Position numbers and translations under genes: made by a program
In this document: positions 41,402 through 52,756 of the stretch, one piece after another
Layout of the letters: each line of letters begins with the position of its first letter
Numbering within the stretch: the first letter of the stretch is position 1
The notes under the pieces: model-generated
Database searches by the model: none
What the model was told of the DNA's origin: nothing
Seen by the model: the letters and a program-made list of their open reading frames with translations, nothing else
NCBI GenBank assembly: GCA_948144175.1
Contig: CANXME010002010.1
Span: forward strand, 992,001-1,056,000
Direction of reading: 5' to 3'
Length of the DNA stretch: 64,000 nt
Source: Closterium sp. NIES-65
Lineage: Eukaryota; Streptophyta; Zygnematophyceae; Desmidiales; Closteriaceae

Positions 41402-42503
41402 TGCTATCAGAGCAGGTCGACCCTCCTGGGTCGATCCTGTGGGTGGGCCCCACCCGATGCTTCCGCTGCTCTACTGCCTGTAGCGCGCCCCGGGCGCGCA
41501 CCGTTTTTCTTCCTGCCGTGCGCTCGGAGCGCGCAGCGTTTTTTCTTCCCGCCGTGCGCTCGGGGCGTGCGGCGGTTTTCTTCCCTGCCCGCCGCATACC
41601 CGGGGAGCGCGTGGCGGTTTCCTGCCCCGGTGACCTGCCCGTCGCCCCCCGTCGCCCGACGCGGCCCGCGCAACCTGCGCCAGGCCCGCGCGCGGCCCGT
41701 ACGGGCTGCGCCAGGCCCACGCGCGACCTGTATGGGTTGCGCCAGGCCCGCGCGCGGCCCGTACGGGCTGCACCAGGCCCGCGCGCGACCCAGGCAGCCC
41801 GCGCGCGGTTCGTCCCGAGCTTCTGACCTCGCCCCGCTGCTGTCCGCGCTCCTGTGTTAGGGTTTGGGGGTGGAGAGTATGGGGGTGCTGGGTGTGTGAG
41901 CCGTCCCCTGCTCCTCCTCCTCCGTCTCCCACTGCTGCAGCTGCCGCTGAGGGGGGTGGATGTGTTGGAGTCGTCGGAGTGGTACGAAGGGGGTGGCGTG
42001 TGAACAGTGCTAGAGGTGCAGCAGGGAGTGTGTGAAAGGGGTGTGGGACGGTTGGGGGAGGTTGACCGGAGGTAGCCGACTTGTCGTCCGCAGCGCCTGA
42101 AGTCCAGAGAGCCACGACCCCCGGTAGCCTGAGTAGGCCGGGGCTCTGCGCCCGGTAGCCACAGTGTGAGCACTCTAGGTAGTCCAGAGAGCCACGACCC
42201 CCTGTGGCCTGAGTAGTCCGGGGCTCTGCGCCCGGTAGCCACAGTGTGTGCACTCCTGGGAGCATAGTGAGCCAGCTGCATCTGTCGCCGTGTAGTCCGG
42301 GTTTAGCCTAGTAGCGACAGTGCTGCGCACTCCTGCTGCCTGTGTGTCTGCAGCTTCAGCCGTCGCCTCCCATCTTCTAGCCCTCACAGTTTCTCCTCCT
42401 CCTCACTTGCCCTGTGTGACTGCCTCTAGTTTTGCTTATACTTGTGAACTACTGCTCTGCCTGCTTGTTGTGCTGATTATACCCCACTTTGACTATGGGG
42501 GTG

Positions 42504-42645
42504 TGTCAGAATGTGATGTTTGTGTAGCCTGCAGTGGGGTACTCTATAGCGAGTACAACCCAATTAGGGTTTCCTGTATGTATCTCAACTGCTTCTAGTG
42601 AAAACCTCTCTTTTCAGTTTCTCGTTTTCGCCTGCTGTTTTGACA
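42504..42645 (+). repeat. 3' LTR of element D
   Basis: 142 bp, TGTCAGAATGTGATG to TGTTTTGACA; the CAGCA duplication follows. Confidence 0.9.
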
Positions 42646-43340
42646 CAGCAGCTGCCGCCGATCGAGTTCGCGTACAACAACGCCTCGTCAGCGACAACAC
42701 AACAGTCCCCGTTTTACCTGAACCACTGGCAAAATCCAACAGTGCCCATGACGCCGAATCTGGACAACCCAACGCCACACGCACAGCAATCTGCCGAAAT
42801 TCTACAAGCTTTCCGCACCAGAGCCGCAGAAGCGTTAAAAAAAAAAAAAAAAAAAAAGCAAATGTCATAGCCAAGAGAAATGCTGACCGCCAGTACTGCC
42901 TACTAGTCAGGGGACTCGTACTGCTAGACACACATAATTTAAGACTGTTCGTCGTACCGAAACTTCGACAGCAATACTGCGGACCGTTCCAAATCAACCA
43001 TGTGAGTACCCCAGTTACCGCCCACTTACTGTTGCCGATAGACTGGTACATCAGCCCATCATTCCACGTAAGCCTACTTCGCCCTTACATCCCAAACACA
43101 ACCAATTGCCTCGTTACCGCTATCCATGAGTCGCCCTGCATCGGAGCCGATCGTTGATCCCGAAAAAATCCTAAGCCATCGGATTCGACACCCCACAGGC
43201 ATCAAGAGGCTCGAGTTCCTCGTACGCTGGAAGGACCGTACGCCAACTGAAGATAGCTGGTGCCCCTGGCCGACATCGAGAACCACCCTGCCTTACAAGT
43301 GTACCTGAGGAGCCGGGGTTTCCACGATATTTACGCACTC
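42646..43340 (+). pseudogene. Integrase C-terminus and chromodomain of the gypsy element
   Basis: LPPIEFAYNNASSATTQQSP and FYLNHWQNP continue the integrase after element D. An A-run (about 42838-42856) breaks the frame. Further on, PASEPIVDPEKILSHRIRHP and LEFLVRWKDRTPTEDSW form a chromodomain (aromatic and acidic positions of the methyl-lysine pocket region recognisable). In chromoviruses this domain directs integration to heterochromatin. Several stops lie between the parts. Confidence 0.8.
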
Positions 43341-43382
43341 TCGTAGCGGAGGGGGCTTCTTGAGGGGGGGGGGGGGAGGTAG

Positions 43383-43667
43383 TGTAAGGAATTTTCTCGA
43401 CATTCCTTACCGCGACCATCAACGTCGCGTACAGCAGCAGCTGTTGTTCACCGGTTACTGTTAACGGGGCTTTACCAACTTCGCGTGCACTGTTTCACCA
43501 AGCCAACCATGCACCGCTGGCCTGGCCGAGTCGGCCTACGCTTCGGGGCTAGCCCGAACCTCGATGCCAGCCTAGCACTAGCTATCTCACACACACTGCA
43601 TATTTTCACACATAATTTTTCGCTCATGCCTTCGCTCATACTTGTTATCTTTTGCCCAGATAGTGCA
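43383..43667 (+). repeat. 3' LTR of the gypsy element
   Basis: TGTAAGGAATTTTCTCGACA to GATAGTGCA, preceded by a G-rich polypurine tract. Followed by ATCCTC, which also precedes the 5' LTR. If the LTR ends earlier (at the similarity limit near 43647) the flanking repeat is lost, so I prefer 43667. Confidence 0.75.
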
Positions 43668-43673
43668 ATCCTC

Positions 43674-43762
43674 GATATCTCGTTCCATTGTACACGTAGC
43701 ATTCACTCTATGCGAACCTTCCTGAAGTGATCCTAGGCTCGGTCAAGCTTTCGATCACAACA
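43674..43762 (+). repeat. Probable right part of element E 3' LTR
   Basis: Ends GATCACAACA, a typical copia LTR terminus. It would complete the LTR begun at 16282 once the gypsy is removed. Inferred from position and length only. Confidence 0.4.
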
Positions 43763-44438
43763 GGTGGATAAGAGGGGGGAGAAATCCCGTTGGTATAAAC
43801 TCTGAAACCTACGGTATCCGTGCAAAGAATGAAATTACCCCTCTCAAGTCATACTGAGTAATTCTGTCAGTAATGTACGCAGCACATACACTCCCAGCCC
43901 AGATACTAACTTACAGTAAACGGGCGGGGCTTCACAGTGAGTATGCAAGGCGTGGGGAAGGCGTGTAGATATTTTCCGCCCTTCGCCTCCGCTCTGTCAT
44001 TCTCTGCCTATCCGACCCGACTTGGCATCTGCTCGCGTCGCATCCCCATAATGTCCTCTCCCCGCATCCTTGTCGTGAATGGCGCCAAGCGCGCTTTGCA
44101 GCACCAATGTGCCGCATTGCGCATTGCGCATTGCCCCTTTTCGGGGAGGCGCGGAAGTGCGATGTGCAATCAGAACCCGGTCGCTGAATGCGGCTGTCTT
44201 GATGCGCCCAATGACACGCTTGCTCGAATCTCCTCTATTCGACGCCAACCCGCCCCCCCTCGCTAGCGAAGTGCTCCCTTACACCTGGTACTTTCACTCC
44301 TCTGAGCGTCGTCACAGCCCTTGTCGGCCATCACCCCTCGCCGCTGCACGACAGAAGCGTCTCCTTCTCGACTGTAGGGAGCCTCCTGGCCATGTTCCGT
44401 TCATGAAACCACAACCATCATGTGACGGATTTCACAAC
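43763..44438. other. Upstream intergenic region of the helicase gene
   Basis: No convincing coding exon. Contains a short tandem GCATTGCGCATTGC stretch near 44113-44132. Probably holds the promoter of the gene starting at 44532. Confidence 0.5.
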
Positions 44439-44446
44439 TATAAAAG
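44439..44446 (+). promoter_or_regulatory. Candidate TATA box
   Basis: TATAAAAG, 86-93 bases upstream of the first ATG of the 14-exon gene. A transcription start about 30 bases downstream would leave a 5' UTR of about 60 bases. Confidence 0.5.
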
Positions 44447-44531
44447 TATACCCCAGTTGCTGCGAGGTTCCGATGGACATCTTGCCGTGCGAGAGCGAGT
44501 GCGTTGACATCTCGATCTCTTTCCGTGTCAT

Positions 44532-47500
44532 ATGATCATGGCGGAGGGGTGGTTGGCCAAGTGCGCATTCCTGGAGGTGGACGGCAGGGAGGACTCCGCG
44601 CACGCAGCGGAGCGGGGAGATGCGGGGACGAGCGGGGCGGAGGAAGAGGCGGAGGCGAAGCTAGCGCGGAGGAACACGGTGGAGGTGGTGGCGGCCCTCG
44701 GGCTCGTCGCGCATCTGTCTGGCGGTGCGTTTCCGTTTCCGTCCCTTTGCATCGCTCTGCACCCATGCATGCACGTGTCTGCTGCACCTGTTGATGGTCC
44801 CACTTCCAACCACCGCCATGCCTCACATTCTCGTTGCGCTCCCGCGCCACGCCTCTCCGTTCTTCTCAGGCAAGGCGCGCCACTCCCCGGCGGCATGGCA
44901 GCGCAAGCTGGAGCAGCTGCTGCCGCCGCACGCCTTCGCTCTGCGCGGGAGAGTGGCGGTGGTGGTGGTGGTGCCAACGCGCGAGCAACAGCTCGCAGCG
45001 GAGAGGGCGTGGCGCAGGCTGCAGCGGCAGCAGGGCGCGCAGGGGGGGGATGCAGCGGGCGGGGGGGGCGCGTTGGAGGTGCACGTGGTGGTGGCGGGGC
45101 TGTCGCGCCTTCCCCGTGGGCTGCCTCCGTGCGCCTTGGCGCTCGTCACAGCCGTGTGTGCGCCGCCCTCTGCTGCACCCACTGGCTCGGTGTCCTCTCT
45201 CTGGCCGCCCTCCAGGTGCGTCGCTCCTCCTGTCCTATATTCTCGTATGCCGCATTCCCCATGCCCCATGCCCCATGCCCCATGCCTCATGCCTCATGCC
45301 CCATGCCCCATGCCTCATGCCCCATGCCCCATGCTCCTATCTTATGCATGAAACCCCGTTTAACAACCATTTACTCTCATGCACCAACCATTTACTCTCA
45401 TGCACCAACCATTTACTATTTCTTCTGTTCTTGCCTCTCATACCCCATTGTGCACGGCATGCGCACCATCACATGTCTCTACATGCACCTAGATGCCCAT
45501 GCACGTCCAGGCATCCCCTACATCATGTCCATGCATGCTCATGCACACCCCTACATGCCCCTACATGCCCATGCATGCCCCCACATGCCCATGCATGCCC
45601 CTACACGCCCATGCATGCCCCATGGCGCCAGGATCCACGCTCTCCTTTCCGCCCCAGCGCCACTCGTCCTCATCTTGGGCCACCACCCCACTCTCTCAGC
45701 CGGCAGCAACACGTGGCGCCAGGTCATTGGCCAGTTGAAAGCCCAAGGCAGGTTCATGGATTTGGAGGAGGGTGGGGGAGCGGTGGCGAGGGCGATAGCA
45801 GCGAGGCGGGAGGCAGTGGAGGAGATGCGGTGCATGGTGCAGGGCGCTCGAGCAGCGGCTGCTGGGGCCAGCATGGGGGCTGCCTCACCACACGCCACGG
45901 GCTGGCATGACCTGCCATGGACGGTGGGTCACTGCACTGCACTGCATGCTATGCTACCTTCCTGCCATGGCACATGGGTGGTTGCGTGCTGCCGTGGGCT
46001 GATAGATAGAGTATGTTGCTCTGACTCCTGTGCCGTATGCTTAGGTGTTTTGCACCTTCATTCTCATCTGTGCTCTCATGTGCGCACAGCAGCATCTGGT
46101 GTTATGTCCCACCCCACCCAGCACCATGTTCTCCTAGCCTTTCCCCTCCTTCTCTCTGCCGGCAGGGCCTGTTCTCGCCGTCGTTCGGGGAGGCCTTGCA
46201 GCGAGCCGAGTCAGTGGAGGTGGTGCTGTGCCTCTGGCGCATCCTGCAGGGCCGCCACGGTGGGCGAGACGGCAAGCCCGCCGCCAGCTGGCTGCCGGCA
46301 GGGCCGGAGTGGGCGGAGGATGAGGTGCCTCGGCGGGCGTTGAACGATATCGTGCATGTGGACGTGGTTGGCGATTATTGTCTCATCTGGTCCACCGATG
46401 TGTGCCATGAGAGCCGCAAGCAGGCAAGCACAAGTTAGGGTCGCCTGTGTGCTCTTTCTTTCTTCCTCGTCCCCTTCATTGCACCAAGTTCCCCTGCTCT
46501 CTGTCTTTGTTATTCTTCACTGATTCAGTTCTTATGTGGCATGCACAAAAGTTACTCGTTGAAAGAGGTTACTCGCCCTGCACGAGACGTCCATCACTCA
46601 CGCGTCCTGCTGCACGTGCATCAAGCAGGTGGTGCGGCTGTGGGCGTTGGAGGCAGAGGGGCGAGTGCAACAGACCGTGCAGCGCATACACCGCCACCTG
46701 TGCTGCTACTCGCCCGCCTACCTGCACTACTGCGCGCAGCACCAGTACTGCCCCTCCTCGCCCCGCCTGCGCATGCCGGCCCTCCTGCCTCACCACCGCA
46801 ACATGCAGTGGTGGCGCACACCCTCCGGTGGGACTGCTGCCTCTTGTTCGCTGGTGCCCTTGTACCTTTGCACCAAATTCACTCCCCATCTGCAATTCTC
46901 GGTTCATTCCTCGCTTCGTCTCTCTCATTGCATCCACACCCCAACCCCCGCCTTCCCTTCTCACCTCCTTCCCCCCCACACCACTCTCCGCAACATCAGC
47001 GGACGTCAGCGACACATCAGCGGGTGTCAGCAGCAGCGCCACATCAGCGGACGTGGTGACGCCGCCCAAGTTCATCGCACTGCAGCCCGCCGTGGCACTC
47101 ACGCTGCTGGCGCGGGGCGGCGGTGCGCTCGCAGCGTCGCTGGGCCACCTGCCGTTTGAGGTGAACGCGGAGGAGAGGGCCGCCATCCTCTGCCCCTCCA
47201 GCCTCGTCGTGCACGGCCGCTCTGGTCAGTCGCTTCGCTTCGCTTGCTGCTGCAACTGTCGGCTGAGTGAGCCACAGCCAGTCTGTGCCTGCATGGCAGC
47301 TGCTGTTGTTGTCATGTCAGCCCATCTCCTTGGCAATCGCTGTCCGTTTCTCCCCAGCGTGCCATGCCACCCCCTCCGTCATACCAACACTAACATTTGC
47401 AAAGGCTAGAAGAGCTGCTGCACAAAAGTGAAGATTAAGGGCTGCTTGCCTTGCCTTGCCCCAACTCAAACACTCTTCCCCGCTCCCTCCCCCGTGTCAC

Positions 47501-49635
47501 CCCCTTCCACTCCCCCCAGGCACGGGCAAGACAACGGTGATCATCCACAGGGCTCTGCGTCTGCACCGCCTCTCCTCCACCCCTCCTCTTGCCTCTCCAC
47601 CTGCCCACGGTGCCACTGGCATGTGGGGTACTGTCTCGGAGGATGGCTGGAGCATGGGGGAGAGTGGCGCGGGCGATGGCACGGGGGTGCTGCGGCAGGT
47701 GGTGGTGACACGCAGCCTGCAGCTGTGTGCGTCCATTCAAGCCGACATCACTCACGCGTCCGAGTAAGTGTGCCTCACAGCGTCACCGTGCTGCTTCTTT
47801 GCGACTGCATGCTGCCGTCTTTTCTGCCTTCTGTGCTATTGTGAATGGGTATGGATGGAGGGTTGAGTTGAGATGGTGGGAGTTGTCGAACTTGACGCTG
47901 CAGCGAGATAGTGCTGAAATTAACCCCGTCTCTCACCCCCCAAGGTGGCCTTTTTTCGCCTGCCCGGATTTCTTTTAGCTGCCCGTGTAAGCTGTTTTCC
48001 AGTGTAAAAAAAAAAAAACATGTAGAGCTAGCCATCATAGCTACAAAGCTGATGTTTCCTCTTCTGATCCCTTATTTCTTTCGCTGCACCTTCTTTCCAC
48101 TCTTCTCGTATCCGCTTCACACCATGCTGCCATGCCTCTCCCACCCCCCCTTTCTCTGCTGCCACCGTACAGGTCGCTCGCTGCACTCGACTCTGCTCAC
48201 CTTGCCTCGCAGCCCTCTGCGGGCCTCCACAGCAGCACGGAGCAGCAGCAGGAGGCGCCACAGCAGCAGCAGCCAGCCCCACAGGTCCCGCCTCAGCCTA
48301 CCGGCGGAGGCAGCGCCAGCAATAGCAGTGCGCAGAGGCAGCACAGGCATCACATGCTGCTAATGCAGGAGGACCTGGAGGCTTCTCTCATGGGCTCCCT
48401 GCCCTCATGCATTGCCGCCATTCCCCCCACCGCGTTCCCCCTCGCCCTCACGCTCTCCAAGCTGCTGCGCTTGCTGGACGCCTCTGTCACCCGCCCCTTC
48501 CTCCGGGTTACGCAGCGGCAGCGCATGAGAGAGGTGGCGAGGCGGCGTGTGGTGGTGGCTATCGAGATGAGTGTGCATGGGGTGAGGGAGGCGTGGGAGC
48601 AGGAGGAGGGCGGGAGGGCGTGGGGTGGACACGTGGAGAAGGAGAGATGGGAGGCGAGGAATGGTGGGGCACGGGGATGGGGACAAGGAGCAGGTGAGCA
48701 CAGCAGGGGTGGGCGAAGGGAAGGGCTCTGGGATGCATGGCAACAGGAAACGGATGAGGAGGTTACATTGGGGAAGGAGGAGGAGGAGGAGCAGGAGGAG
48801 GAAGTGGAGGTGGACTATGAGCGGTTCAGGCGGCAGTACTGGCCGCACCTGGACCAGAGGGCGGTGAGGGGCGTGGTGGTGGACGCCGCGTTTGTGTGGC
48901 GCGAGATCACGTCGCACATCAAGGGCAGCCTGCAGGCGTTGCAGGCGCTGCAGCAGGGCCAGCAGGGCCAGCGGGGCAGCAGCAGCAAGACAGGGCACGT
49001 GGTGGTGGGCGAGGAGGAGTACGTGGCTGGCATGGTGGGCAGCAACGAGCGCACGAGCGCCATGGGCGAGCGGGACAGGCGCGCCGTGTACCGGCTCTTC
49101 CAGGCGTACGAGCGGCGCAAGCGGCAGCGCGGCGAGTACGACAGCGCTGACCTCGTGCTGCACCTGCACCAGGAGATCCGCCGCATGCAGCAGCACGGCG
49201 AGCCCTGGTGGTCCGTAGACCACGCTCTCCCCGCCCCGCCGTGGGCCATCCCTGGAAGCACCACCACCACCGGGCTTCACCGCACTCCACCTGCCAGCAC
49301 ACCCAGTGCTCCATGGTCGGCGTCGTGTAGCGGCCCGTGTGCTCCCGTCTTCCACTGTGTGTCGGTGGACGAGGTGCAGGACCTCACTCAGGCGCAGCTG
49401 GCGCTGCTGCCTCTGCTGTGTGGCAATGTGGCCTCGGGGTTTGTGCTGGCGGGGGACACGGCGCAGAGCATCGCACATGGCGTGGACTTCCGCTTTGAGG
49501 ACCTTGCTCGCGTGGTGTACAGCGAGTTTCTGCATAAAGGGGATGAACTCGGCAGGATCGGTGGAGGGAGGAGCGGCCACGGAGGCAGCAAGGCTGGCCA
49601 TGAAAGGAGAACAGGGAGAGAAAATGCGGAGGCTT

Positions 49636-49672
<37 letters not shown>

Positions 49673-52600
49673 TAAAGTGGGAGGGGAGGCGGGCATGAAG
49701 GCGCTGCCGACGTTTCAACTGGTGCGCAACTACCGCACGCACCGCGGCATCATCCGCGTAGCCACCACCGTGGTGCGCCTGCTCACGGCCTTCTTCCCCG
49801 CCGCCATCGACCGCCTGCACGCCGAGACCAGCATCGTGGACGGGGCTGTGCCCGTCATGGCGTCCGTGCTGCCTGAATGGAAGATGCACCTTGCCCGGGG
49901 CATGCCGCTCAGCGCCACACAGGTGGGCTGAGCTGCTGAGCCCTCCTCTTTGTGCCAGTCTGAACATTGCTACGGCGAACTCTCTTCTGCAATGCACTTG
50001 GTGCTCGAGCCAGCAACAATGGTCGCGACAGGAGTCGCTCCTTGTCTCCGTTCTAACTCCTGTCCCATGCGTGTGTGTCCCTGTGCGGCCGGCCGGTCAC
50101 CAGGCCATCATCGTGCGCAGCAGTGAGGAGAAGCGGCGCCTCTTGGCGCTGTTTGCAGCCAAGCCGGTGGTGCTGACGGTGGAGGAGTGCAAGGGTCTCG
50201 AGTTCCAGGTGCGCGCCTGCCTGCCTGCCTGCCATTCTCGCGCTTTGATTCACCCGCAATGCAGCATGCTCAAGTGTAGGGTGCTATTGGTGAATGGGTG
50301 GTGGCGGACAGGCTGTGCTAACAGAGATGTAGAGATGTTGAGTGATGTAGAGCTATCTGCTTCTTTCTGGATTGTGTCCCATCACCATGCATGTCTGTGT
50401 CATGTCAACTTGTGTCTCCACCATTGCACCCACAGCTGCTTCGCCTCCACCACTACACACCATTGGGTCCAGTGTCCACTCAACCTCTCCTCTCCTCTCC
50501 TCTCCTCTCCTCTCCTCTCCTCTCCTCTCCTCTCCTCTCCTCTCCTCTCTCCCCCCCCTCCTCGTCCAATGCACAGGATGTGATTCTCTTCAACTTCTTC
50601 ACCTCGCCCCAGTCCACCACCCCATGGGCCCTCCTCTACACCTACATGCACGATGCCGGCCTGCCACTCGCTGCCTTCTCCCACTGCACCTGTGCTGCCA
50701 CCAGCAGCCGCAGCATCAATCAAGGCTGTTCCTGTGGGAAGGGTCAGCAGCAGCTGCTTCAATTCAATGAGCTCAAGTGAGCCTTCGCTTGCTGCTGTCG
50801 CTGCCAATCCTACACGCAGATCCCGCTGTGCTAACGGTCACTGTGCTCTCTGTGCGTGTGTGCTCGCGCTTGCCCGTTGTGGTGCATGCAGGCACTGCGC
50901 GCTGTGTGCGGAGCTGAAGCAGCTGTACGTGGCGGTCACACGCGCCAAGCAGAGGCTCTGGGTGCTGGACGAGGAGGCCACTCCAGGCGACCGCGACGGC
51001 CATGGGGATAGTGACGGCTGCAGCAGGGCGTGGGGGGTGCGCAGCAGTGCGCCCATGAGGGACCTGTGGCACGCCCTGGGTGTGGTGGCGGTGCGGCCGG
51101 GCAGCGAGGTGACGCCCAAGTCGGTGAAGCGCGAGCCGGATGAGGACGACTGGCACTCCCTTGCCTTCACCGTGAGCCTGCTTTTCTGCCCGCTCAATCT
51201 TTTCTGGGCTCTCTCTTGTTTCGCGCAATTTGGCCTGGCTTACCTATTGTGCTGCATCCTTCCATCACCAACTCACCCACACTCGTTGTCGTTGTGTCTC
51301 AACCTTACGTCTCCCCTCCCCGTCGTGCAGTTCTTCCAGAGGGGTGACTATGAGGCAGCGCAGGCGAGCTATGAGCGAGCGGGTGACACGGACAGTGCGC
51401 GCTTTGCCCATACCATGCTGCTGTACAATACAGCCCTGGCCCGCATGCACCCACACCCACACCCACTCGCTGTCATGCCCTCTCTGCCACCGTCCTCACA
51501 AGAACATGCACCTGAGCCGCTGCTGCTGCCAGCTGTGCCGCCCGACCTGTTGGAGCGCAGTCCGTCTGAGTTGCTGCTGGAGGCGGCGCGCACGTTTGAG
51601 GAGATTGGGAGGAACGCTGAGGCAGGCCGTGCATATGTGAAGGCGAGGAACTACGTGGAGGCAGGTACGATACGAGATGGTGGGGTGGCAGGCAGGGCTC
51701 CCTGTTGGATGGACATGTGAAGTAGTGCTTTGGGAAGCGCTGTGCGAGTGGGCTCTTTGCGAGTGAGGGAGTATTGCACATGTTTACTCATGCTCTTTCG
51801 AAATCACTTTTGAGAATTCTCAAAAGTGATTTCGACATGTGTACTCATGCTCTTGCTCTCCCTTCCTTGGTTGCGCCTCTCCCCCCGGCCCCTCTGTGCC
51901 CGCCCTGTCTGTCAGTGCGAGTCTATCTGCATGCGTGCCGGCCCCCGAAGCACATGGACGCTGCGCGCTGCTACCAGAAGCTGGGTCAGTTCGCGGAAGC
52001 AGCTGATTGCTACAGCGCAGGCGGCGACATGCACAGCGCTCTCCTCGTGTGCTTGCGAGCTCGCATCTTCCAGAAGGGCCTATCTCTTCTCGACATCTGG
52101 CAAGCACCTGCATCCACGTCAGCAGCAGCAGTGCAGGAGGCGCAGCGGGTGAAGCAGCTGAGAGGATGGTACCTGGTGGAATGTGCGCGGTGGCATGAGA
52201 GGCAGCGTGAGTACGACCACATGCTCTCCTTCATCCGCCTTCACCACTGCCTGCCCACCAAGCGTGCCTTCCTGGAGGCAGGGCGGCATCTGAGGCAACT
52301 GGCAGCTCTAGAGGACGAGCAGGGCGACAAGAGCCGCGTGCCGGGGCTGCTGGAGAGAGCAGGGGCGCTTATAGAGGCGGCGTGGTACTTGTGGCAGCAG
52401 GGCTCGCCCGGGCGCGCACTTGTGTACTTTGTTCGCCACTTGCACTGCCGCTTGAATGCCGCCGGGCGCGGGGCATTGCGCGTGGGGGTGCGGAAACGGG
52501 CCGGGGAGAGGGGGAGGGGTGGTGGAGGCGGTGAGATGAGCGAAGAGGAGGTTGAGATGGCTGGGAGGCTGTGGGCGGTGGAGCGGTGGAGCTTTGCTGA

Positions 52601-52723
52601 GAGGGACGCGTGTGGGGCGAGCGACCTGGCGTGGGCGAGGGTAGAGATGAGCGTGCTGCTGCTGCTGATGGCCCATGATATTGCCATCGTCACTCACACT
52701 GACACTGACATTGACAGTGACGA

Positions 52724-52756
<33 letters not shown>

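Larger units (their letters stand above)
41260..42645 (+). mobile_element. Non-autonomous short-LTR element D (same family as J)
   Basis: 1386 bp with two 142-bp LTRs (41260-41401 and 42504-42645) and an exact duplication CAGCA (41255-41259 and 42646-42650). Primer binding site TGCTATCAGAGCAGG (41402-41416) and polypurine tract TATGGGGGTG (42494-42503) are present. No gag or pol domain. The internal region has the CCCGTACGGGCTGC.CCAGGC repeats seen in J and a repeated segment with GGGGCTCTGCGCCCGGTAGC. It inserted in the gypsy integrase core. Confidence 0.87.
16625..43667 (+). mobile_element. Ty3/gypsy chromovirus broken by four nested insertions
   Basis: Domain order on the plus strand: 5' LTR (split), gag (about 24409-25130) with a zinc knuckle, protease (about 25270-25570), RT and RNase H (33183-34190), integrase zinc domain (about 34500-34666), integrase core (40790-41259 and 42646-42840), chromodomain (43140-43270), polypurine tract (43340-43380) and 3' LTR. 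Insertions A, B, C and D interrupt the 5' LTR, the protease-RT linker, the integrase zinc domain and the integrase core; domain content resumes across each. Removing them leaves about 4.9 kb, normal for gypsy. ATCCTC flanks both ends (16619-16624 and 43668-43673). It is dead: many frameshifts and a mutated RT active site. Confidence 0.85.

Noticed and set aside
44725..45351. Separate gene starting at 44725
   Set aside because: Its frame is exon 2 of the helicase gene reached by a phase-correct GT-AG intron; the first part of the ORF is intron 1.
48405..49997. 530-codon minus-strand ORF opposite the helicase gene
   Set aside because: It is antisense to exon 8, His/Pro/Leu-rich, with no domain; the plus strand carries the SF1 motifs.
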